NCBI GenBank assembly: GCA_002099365.1 | Contig: MSED01000001.1 | Coordinates: forward strand, 3,100,001-3,164,000 | Length of the DNA stretch: 64,000 bases | Source of the DNA: Phialophora verrucosa | Lineage: Eukaryota; Ascomycota; Eurotiomycetes; Chaetothyriales; Herpotrichiellaceae | Reading direction: 5' to 3' | In this document: piece after piece, positions 47,014-55,716 of the stretch | Layout of the letters: each line of letters begins with the position of its first letter | Position numbering within the stretch: the first letter of the stretch is position 1 | Translations under genes and position numbers: made by a program | The notes under the pieces: model-generated | The model's input: the letters and a program-made list of their open reading frames with translations, nothing else | The model's database searches: none | Told to the model about the DNA's origin: nothing

Positions 47014-47434
47014 TTGAGTCAATACTCCGGCGGCCGTCGCCATCGCCTGAATGATCATAAAACCCATGGACATTGGTGACGAGCCGAGTCTGGCTTCCTG
47101 GGCTTTCATAGGCATGTAAATCTCGATGCAAGCCCAAGAGAAGCGCTCGGGTAGGTTGTGGCTCAATGCATCTGAACGGAACCAGATATTTGCAATGCTT
47201 TAGTTCGCACATCAAGTTATGATGGTTAGATCTCAGCCCTGTACTATATCACAGTATGACTGGCTCACGCAGTAGTTCAATTTTTGCAACGGACCAGGGT
47301 CGCAAAGGGAGCTAGGCATGCTCCTTTTCTTGCATGAGAAACGAATAGAGTTCCAGCGTGAGGTCTGTGAGGATGAGGTACTGCTCGGCAAGGGAGCCAG
47401 GAGACACGGAAATGTCAGTACGAGGGGATCTAGA
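47014..47434. other. Intergenic, convergent 3' flanks
   Basis: About 420 bp between BVMO2 and the CoA-transferase gene. No gene or repeat seen. If the CoA-transferase really stops at 47608, this stretch extends to there. Confidence 0.5.
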
Positions 47435-48817
47435 CTACAAACTTCGGTATCCAAGAAAGCAGTTATGGTACCGTAGTCTGCAGTGTGCTTTGCTCACAAA
47501 TTGTCTCCTGCAATTGTGCCAGTGCAAGTCCCATTGTTTATACACAGGTTGTTGCCTAAAGGTTAGATGGCAAACTCCCCTGAGACCACGGCTGGAAACT
47601 GGGGCCTTCACAGCCGACTCTCCTCTTTCTTCGCAAACACGCCTTGAGCATTGACAGAATATTCCCGTCCTCTTTTCCAATCCATCCATTCCGTCAAGGC
47701 AATCTTCACCTCCCTCACCGGGTCGCAGCGCCTTGCCGTCGTAAGGCGACCCCGATCCTCTGCCAGGGGTCTCTGTGAGGCCAACTAAAGATCGATGCTC
47801 GTATCCTGCAGCCTCCATTTCTCTCGTGTCGAGCACTGGGGTGCAGCATGCGTCTGTGCCATCGAAGATAGCTTCCCACTCTTTTCGCGTTTTGGTGCGG
47901 AACTGTCGAGCAAATACCTCCCTCATATACGGCCAAGCACGCTTGTCATCCCTGTCCAGGCCGCCAGGAACAGCTTGACTTGGCTGTAGTCCCAGAAAAT
48001 GCAGGAATTGTCGATAAAACTGTAGCTCCATACATCCGACAGACATATATTTGCCCTCATCTTTACACTCGTAACAGCTATAATATGGGCAGCCTCCATC
48101 GAACGTGTTCGTACCTCGTTCCGCGTTCCCCAAAGAGTCTTTCGTCAAGAGACGTGGAAATGTCGCGAGGTAGGCAGCACCATCGACCATGTTACATTCA
48201 ATGACTTGACCCTGACCAGTGACTTGTCGATTGAGCAGAGCCAAGAGGACACCTGTGAACGCGGCGTGCCCACCCCCTGCAAAGTCACCGAGGATGTTCT
48301 GCGGAGGTGAAGGCGCGGTCCGTCTTGGGCCAAACAAAGACAGAACTCCCGAAACGGCCAGGTAGTTGATATCGTGCCCAGCCATGGCCGAGTACTTGCC
48401 ATCGCGGCGAAAGCCAGTTAATCGCACCACGATCAGCCTCGGGTGGCTCTTGAGAAGGACCTTGTCGGGATCGAGACCGAGCCTTTCCAGCACCCCTGGC
48501 CGGAAAGGGTCGATGAGGACGTCAGCTTGGGTAATCAGAGAGAGAAAGAGATTTAGTGACGCGGGGTCTTTAAGATCGAGGGCGATCGAGGATTTGTGGG
48601 CGGTGAGGAGGTCACCCGTGGGGAGGGGCCCAGGTCGGTCAACCCGCAAGACCGTGGCACCCCAGTCAGCCAGCAGGAGGCCACAAAATGGACCTGGGGG
48701 TGGTGAGTATAATGCCTTGAGGTCGACGATGCTGCAGGGCAAGATATACTTACCAGGGGCCAAACCACCGAGCTCCAGCACACGCAGTCCTGACAGGGGA
48801 TATCTATTGGCAGTCAT
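47435..48817 (-). CDS. Family III CoA-transferase / alpha-methylacyl-CoA racemase-like
   Basis: Two exons, 48817-48754 and 48693-47435, with a 60-nt intron that rebuilds LELGGLAPGPFCGLLLADWG; 440 aa as an open frame. Motifs: VLRVDRPG (nucleotide contact), SSIALDLKDP, DVLIDPFRPGVLERLGL, GHDINYLAVSG with the racemase-type His, ILGDFAGGG, and ECNMVDGAAYL with the conserved Asp. The family either epimerises 2-methylacyl-CoAs or transfers CoA to carboxylic acids, in peroxisome or mitochondrion. The last ~70 codons look wrong. Near 47695 the shifted frame reads TEWMDWKRGREYSVNAQG then VFAKKEESRL and stops at 47608, which resembles normal C-termini, whereas the annotated frame runs on to 47435 with Cys-rich, non-homologous sequence. 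A +1 frameshift is therefore likely. Confidence 0.8.
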   Translation of the reverse strand: MTANRYPLSGLRVLELGGLAPGKYILPCSIVDLKALYSPPPGPFCGLLLADWGATVLRVDRPGPLPTGDLLTAHKSSIALDLKDPASLNLFLSLITQADVLIDPFRPGVLERLGLDPDKVLLKSHPRLIVVRLTGFRRDGKYSAMAGHDINYLAVSGVLSLFGPRRTAPSPPQNILGDFAGGGHAAFTGVLLALLNRQVTGQGQVIECNMVDGAAYLATFPRLLTKDSLGNAERGTNTFDGGCPYYSCYECKDEGKYMSVGCMELQFYRQFLHFLGLQPSQAVPGGLDRDDKRAWPYMREVFARQFRTKTRKEWEAIFDGTDACCTPVLDTREMEAAGYEHRSLVGLTETPGRGSGSPYDGKALRPGEGGEDCLDGMDGLEKRTGIFCQCSRRVCEERGESAVKAPVSSRGLRGVCHLTFRQQPVYKQWDLHWHNCRRQFVSKAHCRLRYHNCFLGYRSL

Positions 48818-49136
48818 GGCTCTAAGTTCTGTAGGCAAGTCTTCAACGACGGCTTGTCGGAAGAAAGAGACATCGTGCAGGCGTCATGATTAACAAAACC
48901 CATGAATCACAGAACGCACAATCGCTGAAGGTACCGAGTATGTACTCTGTCTTTTCCCTCCCGACCTGACATCACACGTGTGAGGGCCGAAAAGGGCCGA
49001 AGAAAAATGGCTTCGTTCCTGGCCTATGCAGATCGGGATCCGTGTTATCGGCCGCTTAGGAGCCCCTCAGCCGGTTTAAATCCGCCACACATCTTGCGTC
49101 TCTATCGAGGTTGATTGTCTACTGGATGCATACGTC
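48818..49136. other. Intergenic, promoter of CoA-transferase gene
   Basis: About 320 bp between two minus-strand genes. No feature beyond promoter and 3' flank expected. Confidence 0.5.
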
Positions 49137-49952
49137 CTATCTCCGTGGCGGCAGTTGCGCGCTTGGGGGCAACTTGGCTTCTTTCAAGGTCTGAGGCCAG
49201 TAATGCGCCCCTGCCAGCCCCTCCAGGGCGAGTCCATATGGGAGCGAGTGGTCCAGCTGCTGCTTTATGACCGAGTTGAACGCTCGGCGGGTCAGGCGCC
49301 GGGTCAACTCTGGCTTTTGTAGCAGTTCGCGGGCGATCTCGTGAGCCCGTGGAAGGAGAGCCTCGCGAGAGAGCACTTCGTTGACGAGACCCATATCTTT
49401 TGCCTCATGGACATCCAGCACCTGGCCCGTATACATTAAATATCGCGCGCGGTTCATACCGAGTAGCATCGGCCAGATAACCTGCACTCCATCACCCGGG
49501 ACCACGCCATTCGGGAAGTGTGGCTGGTCTCCAAACGCGGCGATCTCTGAAGCGAGGACAATGTCGCAGAGCAGTGCCTGTTCTGCATGGACTGTGGCCG
49601 GCCCATTCACAGCTGCGATCATGGGGACATCAATGTCTAGGTGATTATGGAGCAACCCTAGGCCAAAACGGAGAACGGTACCACCCCAGAAATCAGCCGG
49701 GAGGGATTCTTCTGATCCTGCTCCTATGTCTTCGTGATGAATGAAGGTGTCGCCCGAGCCCGTAAGAATGATCACTTTATTCTCAAGGTCGTTCGCGACA
49801 TCGAAATAGACCTTTCCCAGCGCGGCATCGGGTTTCATGCCCCAGACAAGGTCGCTCCCATTGGTGTGGAAAGTGATGGTGAGGATGCCGTCTTCCGTTC
49901 GTTGGAAACGATAATTTTCATACTGATGCTGATACTCTTCGAGTTTCGTCAT
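49137..49952 (-). CDS. Crotonase-family beta-diketone (retro-Claisen) hydrolase, 6-oxocamphor-hydrolase-like
   Basis: Alternative reading of the fusion as a stand-alone 271-aa gene starting MTKLEEYQHQYENYRF. Its length equals that of a single-domain crotonase, and it begins exactly where bacterial 6-oxocamphor hydrolases begin (YENxRxxRxxGxLxxTxHT...SLVW). The reaction expected from the family is hydrolytic C-C cleavage of a cyclic 1,3-diketone to a keto acid, without CoA. The oxyanion-hole segments and the four putative catalytic residues (H122, H145, D154, E244) are present; the PGDG loop matches that of the camphor enzyme rather than that of enoyl-CoA hydratases, which carry a Glu pair instead. 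Substrate is inferred only as a cyclic diketone produced by the neighbouring P450, SDRs or BVMOs. Confidence 0.8.
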   Translation of the reverse strand: MTKLEEYQHQYENYRFQRTEDGILTITFHTNGSDLVWGMKPDAALGKVYFDVANDLENKVIILTGSGDTFIHHEDIGAGSEESLPADFWGGTVLRFGLGLLHNHLDIDVPMIAAVNGPATVHAEQALLCDIVLASEIAAFGDQPHFPNGVVPGDGVQVIWPMLLGMNRARYLMYTGQVLDVHEAKDMGLVNEVLSREALLPRAHEIARELLQKPELTRRLTRRAFNSVIKQQLDHSLPYGLALEGLAGAHYWPQTLKEAKLPPSAQLPPRR

Positions 49953-51137
49953 TCTGACCTCTTCGTAGCCAGGTTGTGGTGGTCTTTCGGCCCAATCTAG
50001 TCCAACTTGGGAGGAAATCCAGGCCGAGTTCGCAGACAACAACCCTGAGCAGTTCCATCTTACTTTCCAGGCTGAAGAGCCCGAAGATGGTGACATTGAG
50101 GGGATGGAATACGAGACTGATGTTTTCGATACAGAATTGCCGTTCGAGGACACACGATTTTTAAACAGGTAGACCGGCATCAACGGCTCTTTCAAGGGCA
50201 TATAGGTCTCGTACAAGGCGAAAGCGACGAGGAGGAGAAACCCGATAATGACAGTTGAGATGACGTGCGCCGACTTCCATGGATAGAGTGATCCTCCCCA
50301 AGAGAGCCCCATAAGGAAGAGCAAGAGGCCCAGCGTGAACATGAAGGTGCCGATGTAGTCGAACTCTCGAATATACTGCCATTTCCGGGCTCTTTCGTGT
50401 TTCATGTGAAAAGTTGGAGGATGATAGAAAAAATACCAGCAGAGAGTACAGATCACATTCATAATGATCAGAATGTAAAAGCACCACCTCCACCCAGCCG
50501 CTGTGTGGAAGACGATGGAGAAGGCGACGATAGGCCCAAATCCGATCAGGGGGACCAAAAAGAGGTAGCAGTAGCCGTTCGCCAGGAAGCGGTACTTCAT
50601 GGGAACCAGCTCTCCTACAGTAAACGCAAGTTGAATCTGGGCAGATGCAGCCAGCCCGATAAGAGTTTCGCCGGCAATGAGCGCCGGCACGCTCTGCGCC
50701 GTGGCGCACACAATGTTTCCCACGACGGCGAGAGCACTCCCGCAGATAAAAAACCAACAGCGTCCAAAAACATCAGTGAGTCGACCAATAAGCATCAGTC
50801 CAATGGAGTTTGTTAGGGTGTATGTCAAGGCAACCCAGGTGATATTAGGATCGGGACCGATGTCTTCGTTGATGTAGCTGAGGATAGGCGCGACGAGCGC
50901 AAAGCCCGCCACGCCACAGGCCAAGCTTAGACCTACGGCGAACATAGATCCTAGGAAGAAGGAACTGCGGAAGTATCTGGCGGGCAAGTTGTCTTTATCA
51001 ACGGCGAAAACACGCCCTTTTGTATCGAGTACATTGACGGCTGCATTGTCTTGCTTTGGACCGGTTTGTCCAGACAGTTGTTCCGAGCCTATGGCCTCTT
51101 TTTCGGTCGTCGAGTCTTGCATCGTCGTGGTGGCCAT
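49137..51137 (-). CDS. In-frame fusion: truncated MFS transporter + 6-oxocamphor-hydrolase-like crotonase
   Basis: One uninterrupted frame of 666 codons. Residues 1 to about 326 are the N-terminal part of a TRI12-type MFS transporter (GVAGFALVAPILSYINEDIG, GLMLIGRLTDVFGRCWFFIC, PLMPVYLFKN), which stops abruptly after VYLFKNR where relatives carry five or more further helices. About 70 Ser-rich, non-homologous residues follow. The last 271 residues (from ATG 49952) are a crotonase-fold protein that closely resembles bacterial 6-oxocamphor hydrolase: VIILTGSGDTF, VPMIAAVNGP, PHFPNGVVPGDG, NEVLSREALLPRA. Numbering from MTKLEEYQ puts His122, His145, Asp154 and Glu244 at the positions I recall as catalytic in that enzyme. 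It may be expressed as a fusion, or as a separate hydrolase gene beside a transporter remnant. Confidence 0.75.
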   Translation of the reverse strand: MATTTMQDSTTEKEAIGSEQLSGQTGPKQDNAAVNVLDTKGRVFAVDKDNLPARYFRSSFFLGSMFAVGLSLACGVAGFALVAPILSYINEDIGPDPNITWVALTYTLTNSIGLMLIGRLTDVFGRCWFFICGSALAVVGNIVCATAQSVPALIAGETLIGLAASAQIQLAFTVGELVPMKYRFLANGYCYLFLVPLIGFGPIVAFSIVFHTAAGWRWCFYILIIMNVICTLCWYFFYHPPTFHMKHERARKWQYIREFDYIGTFMFTLGLLLFLMGLSWGGSLYPWKSAHVISTVIIGFLLLVAFALYETYMPLKEPLMPVYLFKNRVSSNGNSVSKTSVSYSIPSMSPSSGSSAWKVRWNCSGLLSANSAWISSQVGLDWAERPPQPGYEEVRMTKLEEYQHQYENYRFQRTEDGILTITFHTNGSDLVWGMKPDAALGKVYFDVANDLENKVIILTGSGDTFIHHEDIGAGSEESLPADFWGGTVLRFGLGLLHNHLDIDVPMIAAVNGPATVHAEQALLCDIVLASEIAAFGDQPHFPNGVVPGDGVQVIWPMLLGMNRARYLMYTGQVLDVHEAKDMGLVNEVLSREALLPRAHEIARELLQKPELTRRLTRRAFNSVIKQQLDHSLPYGLALEGLAGAHYWPQTLKEAKLPPSAQLPPRR

Positions 51138-51717
51138 TTCGCGTCGACTTTGTACCTAGAACAGTAGCCGCAATGATCTGACAGGATGCCAAGTCTAGGG
51201 GATAACATCTTAATACGCATCATTGTCGGGCCGATCGGTCCTTTTGGCGGTGCCAAATACGTCCACTTACGAGAATCTCCTATTTTCACCTTTTGCAACC
51301 ATATTGAGAGTCGATAGCTGAACAGGTTCTAGGCCAATCAAGCCCGGCCCAGCAGTGGCCACAAGCGTAGTCTGGGGTTGGACACTCTCGGACCCTCCTT
51401 GCCGAACTTGTCCTCGGGATTTTTGGAAGCACCAATGAGACGATGGGTACCTGCGTACCAAACCTCCCCCTCCCGATAGTTCACTGATGACCACGCGTGC
51501 CCGGGATCGGGAGGCAAGGTGCCGTTCGTTTCATCGGATGCTGCGTAAAGCCTCTCCAGCCGCAATTGTTGATTTTCTATTCGACATACTTGGAGTTTGC
51601 GTTGTCCAGCCTCAGTCTACATATACACAAATCTCCCACAGAAGCACAATATCTACGTTATCGAGCTGCAATATCAGGCAGAGTGCAGTGAAATCGGAGA
51701 TCAGCATAATCTCCAAA
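51138..51717. other. Divergent promoter of fusion gene and SDR2
   Basis: 580 bp between divergent starts. It contains GGGCCGATCGGTCC (51228-51241) with the perfect core palindrome CCGATCGG, a CCG-N2-CGG arrangement of the zinc-cluster-site type. Confidence 0.45.
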
Positions 51718-52687
51718 ATGCCGGGAAAGGTGGCCTTGATTACTGGAGGAGGTTTGATAGGGCTGCAATTTCGATCCTGTCTACGCTGCTGACAACGATT
51801 CTAGCTTCGGGCATGGGCAACGCCGTGGCCAACCTGCTCGCATCAAAGGGTTGGCACGTCTCCATCTTGGACTACACGAATGCTGGAGAAAAAGCGGCCG
51901 CCGAGATCAAGGGGAGCTTCTTCCGTGTCGACGTGACCGACTACCAGGGGTTAGGCAAGGCCTTCTCGGCAACGTTCCAAAAATATGGACGTTTGGACTT
52001 TGGTATGCTACTTGATCTTTACCAGTTTCGCGCCGTTCGTGCGGCGTGGAGGCTGACAATTGCTGTTGGCACAGTATTCGCCAATGCTGGGATTGTCGAA
52101 AGGGATTCCTTTTACGCCAAACATGACGCCCACGGTGTCGACTTTCCACCCCCACCTGATCTCACCAGCCTGAAGATCAACCTGGAGGGTGTCATGAACA
52201 CAACCTGGCTGGCACAACACTACTTCCGCCAGAACAGCCCACCCGGCGGATGTCTGGTCATGACTGCATCCTCAGGCGGCATCTATCCCACCCCCAACGT
52301 TCCCATATACACGGCGGCGAAGCATGGCGTCGTCGGCCTGATGCGTGCCATTGCGGGACACCTGTACCGAGCCGACAACATCAGGGTCAACGCAATCTGT
52401 CCTGGTCCCGTTCCCACGCACTTGTTACAGAATGGCTGGGACGCTTTCCCACAACGCCTCATGACACCCATAACGAAAGTGGTGGACGTGGTCGAAACGC
52501 TCATCGAAGACGCATCTATCTACGGAAAGACGGTCGAAATCGTGGTCGACAAACATTATTTCACAGGTAAGATGCTTGCCGAGAGTTTCTTGTCATGTAC
52601 TGATTACGGTACTCAGACCCGCCTCCTTTCTGTGACGACGACATGGCAGCGGTCATGAACACGACAGACACGACCGATCCATTTTAG
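51718..52687 (+). CDS. Short-chain dehydrogenase/reductase (SDR2 of the block)
   Basis: Four exons: 51718-51751, 51805-52002, 52075-52566 and 52617-52687; about 264 aa. The cofactor loop LITGGASGMGNAVANLLA is rebuilt over intron 1. ILDYTNAG has an Asp after beta2 (NAD preference). VFANAGIVERDSF is rebuilt over intron 2. MTASSGGIYPTPNVP with IYTAAKHGVVGLM supplies Ser, Tyr and Lys. NAICPGPVPTHLL follows. The last exon adds PPPFCDDDMAAVM. The first two intron positions and phases are identical to those of SDR1 at 23555. Divergent from the hydrolase fusion. A plausible partner making the diketone that the hydrolase opens. Confidence 0.85.
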
Positions 52688-52980
52688 ACATGAGAGAATA
52701 CTTCTAGAAACAATACATTGTCTTCTCTTTCGAGAGTTATTTGACGCTCGCTTCGTGTGTAGAGGACTCTCTTTTCGTGGATAATACAGACCCTTTAGTC
52801 CGAAAGTGAATCACGTTATGAAAGTCCTCGCCTGGCTTAAGCCATGTGCTTTTGCGGTGCTCGGTCTAGCAGAGCTCCAAAGCTGTACGGGAATCGCGGC
52901 AACAATGTTTTCATATCTCTACTTATCTAGATACCGATGCGACTGTGCCTGAGCTTGTGCGAGCTAGCGATCAGAGACAT

Positions 52981-54178
52981 CTAGTGAATTGCATCCGGAA
53001 GACCGCTTTCTACCGAATGGACCAGCTTGAAGTGCGGTTCAAAGCAAGTCGTGGCCCGCTTCGAGACTCTCCCGTTCTGCAACGCCGTCTCATCAATCGG
53101 GTATAGCTTATCCTGGGAGCATTCGATCACTTGACCGTACGCCTGATCGTCGCCCAGGAACTTGTTGTAACCGGCGACAATGGTGGAAACCGGAGTAAAA
53201 CTAGACATCGAGGTTAGCTTCGCTGCTGCCACCGTGGCCAATTAACATGGGAGTGGAGACACACTCATTGGGATCGACAGCTGCATGGAACCATGGCGGC
53301 ATTATCGGCGTTGGTACCATGCCAGGAAGGACAGTGTTAAGAAGGATGTTGTCTTTCTGCGTCCCCGGTAAGTTTGACTGTCGAGAGTCCGACGACACAT
53401 GAACCCTGTCCCTTACCAGTTGTAAGATTGGTGCAGCACTCCGTACAAAGTGGATGACCTGCATCACAACATGTATCAGCCCGGGTTACACTGTTCTCCC
53501 CTTCCTGGACAGTCAGATTGAGAGAGGTGGCATACTTACGCCGGCTTTCGCACCACAGTATTCTGGGTGAGCGGGATAGTTGTAGATGCCTGCGACACTA
53601 GCCGTCGCGATGATCTTGCCGCCCGGAACCGGATTCTTTCTCATGAAATAGATGGCCAGCTGGACCCCATACACCACACCTTTGTAGCATATATCAGTGC
53701 AACTCATGTCGCGCTCGGGAGGGATCCTGGATCAGTCCAACTTGAGCAGACTGCGTCGAGTAAATAGAACAAACACCTACCCTTCTTGGTTGCGGCGGTC
53801 AAGCATATACAACGAGAATCGGTCGACGATTCCTCCATTCGCGAGCAGTGCGTCAATTCGATGCCATTTGTCCCAGACGGCTTGAAACATTTCAGCTTGA
53901 CTGGTGTAGCTGCCGAGATCCGCTTTGAAGAACTTTGCTTGATCTCCCAGCTCCTTCTCCAACTGTAGCCCTGCAACCTCGTTGAGGTCCACAATGGCGA
54001 CCTTCCATCCACTTTGAGAGAGATCTTGCACGAGACCCTTGCCGATACCAGACTGTGAAATTTCGTTGGCAAAGGGGACGGGGGCTGCAGGCCTGGGGGC
54101 GGAAGGTGGTGAAGCATGTTATCGACTTACTGCACCACCCGTGACGATTGCCACTTTACGATCTCCAGGAGGAGCCAT
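52981..54178 (-). CDS. Short-chain dehydrogenase/reductase (SDR3 of the block)
   Basis: Six exons: 54178-54131, 54052-53781, 53726-53540, 53458-53417, 53356-53263 and 53222-52981; about 294 aa. Cofactor loop VAIVTGGASGIGKGLV over intron 1; IVDLNE with Asp. LLANGGIVDRF occupies the NAG position but with Gly replacing Ala. IATASVAGIYNYPAHP and EYCGAKAG give Ser, Tyr and Lys. NTVLPGMVPTPIMPPW follows. Intron 3, after KAG, is at the same site as the last intron of SDR1. The fifth intron is short (40 nt) with a tandem CAGCAG acceptor, so either Ser-Lys or Ser-Ala-Lys may result. If that intron is rejected, the two C-terminal frames would mean a frameshift. Divergent from the EthD gene. Confidence 0.75.
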
Positions 54179-54678
54179 GTTCTGCTCACTGTCACTCGTC
54201 TCGTCCTATGCTCGACTGTGTAGTCGTGAAGCCAAGGGCAGGGAGCAGATGATTATAAGGACACTGACGGTAATGGCGTTCGGCGAGAGTCTATAGATGC
54301 TGTGGCGTGGACTGCCACGACACTTCGGTTCGCTCGGGAGATGAACACGTAAGGAACTTCTCCAGGTATCCCTTGGTCATACTTCATCAATCCACCGATT
54401 CCGTGGAATCAATCATTCTCTGTGCCCTGGCAGTTGCATCGGGCCGTAAATAGGCTCTTAGGCAAGAAGCTCTGCACGATGCTCCACTGGCAGTACCGAT
54501 CTTCGGGAGACCACTTGCGTCCGCCCAACTTAGTGACCCCTTCCCCTCCCTCCCCAAATACTGCCAATCCCGGCTGGCGTTGATCACTGTGTCTTCGTCG
54601 CACAGGCCACAACCTTTCCACAATTATTCACTCAACGCTGAGTCCAGGACTGCCCAACCATAATAGTCAATCGATACA
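54179..54678. other. Divergent promoter of SDR3 and EthD genes
   Basis: 500 bp between starts. No gene and no clear repeat seen. Confidence 0.5.
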
Positions 54679-55160
54679 ATGTCTACGTCGGGGTTGATCC
54701 GTATAACGGTATGCGTCACCCGTAAAAAAGAGATATCAGAGGAACAGTTCCACCAATACTGGGCTGAGCATCATGGTCCCTTGGTTACGAATTGGCTGAC
54801 CAGATGTGGTGTGATTAAATACACCCAGGTCAGTTCCTTCCGTGTTGGAGGCCCTGGCCGCTTTCTTATAGCACCCTCGGTGATCCTGACCATGATTAGT
54901 ACCATACCCCTACAAAATACAAGGATTCAGGAAAGGCATTGGCGAATAACACTGGAAGGCCGATGCTGGCGTATGACGGGATGGCCGACTTCTACGTCAG
55001 GAATGTGGAGGACTTTGAAAACGCGTTCAAGGATCCCGAATACTTTGACAGCATTCTGCCGGACGAAAATAGATTCGTTGATTCGAATTCGGTGAATTTG
55101 ACGGTGGGGTTTGATCATGTCGTTATCGACGGTCAGAAGGTAGTGGGAGCAAGTCCATGA
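54679..55160 (+). CDS. EthD-domain (dimeric alpha-beta barrel) protein
   Basis: Two exons, 54679-54828 and 54900-55160, with a 71-nt intron; 136 aa. It starts MSTSGLIRITVCVTRKKEIS, then EEQFHQYWAEHHGPLVTNW, the EthD signature (F..YW..HHGPL), and ends with ADFYVRNVEDFENAFKDPEY, the second half of a ferredoxin-like alpha-beta barrel. EthD was first met beside the ethyl-tert-butyl-ether P450 system. Fungal members include decarboxylases and cyclases of anthraquinone pathways and proteins of unknown role. Here it may handle a ring or lactone intermediate. The splice removes a frame with a stop-rich insert and restores IKYTQYHTPTKYKDSG. Confidence 0.85.
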
Positions 55161-55716
55161 AAGGCGTTGAAGGGCAAATAAGACTCCGCAGGGGCAACTA
55201 GCATCCTCGCCTTCCGGCGCATCTAGAGATGGCAACTGGCATTCTTGTGGCTTTGACCAGGTAGGGCCCTCATACAGAGTAAAGTCGACGGCGGTGGGTC
55301 CCGCTCAGCACAATTTCATTACTCAGGACAAGCCTTCACCATGCCTGTGGCACTGTGTGGATGATTGCCTGACCTAGTGGGCCGCTGTTGTCTGCCGCCT
55401 TTTGGTGATTTGCTCCAGGGTGCCAAGACAGAGAGAGGAAACAAGCAGAGTGTTGACGTGAGCAGGTGGCAGGCTCCAAGCTCAAGTCAATTGCTAGCAG
55501 GCCTTTGGCCGAACCGCGGCTTCGGACAATCGAAACCCGCCGTATCCCCACCCTACCCCGCGGGGTGCTAGCTCAAGATGCGCACATCGTGTGATTTGTC
55601 TGTCAACGACATCCCTTTTTCACGTTGCGGTCGCCAGGGAACGAAGTATCTACCCAGAAAAACCTCAAAGTCCAGTTACATATCCCATCTGCTGATCTCA
55701 CCAAGCAACTGCTGGA
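55161..55716. other. Intergenic, promoter of Zn2Cys6 regulator
   Basis: About 560 bp. No gene recognised. Confidence 0.5.

Noticed and set aside
48366..48893. 175-codon plus-strand frame
   Set aside because: Antisense shadow of the CoA-transferase coding strand.
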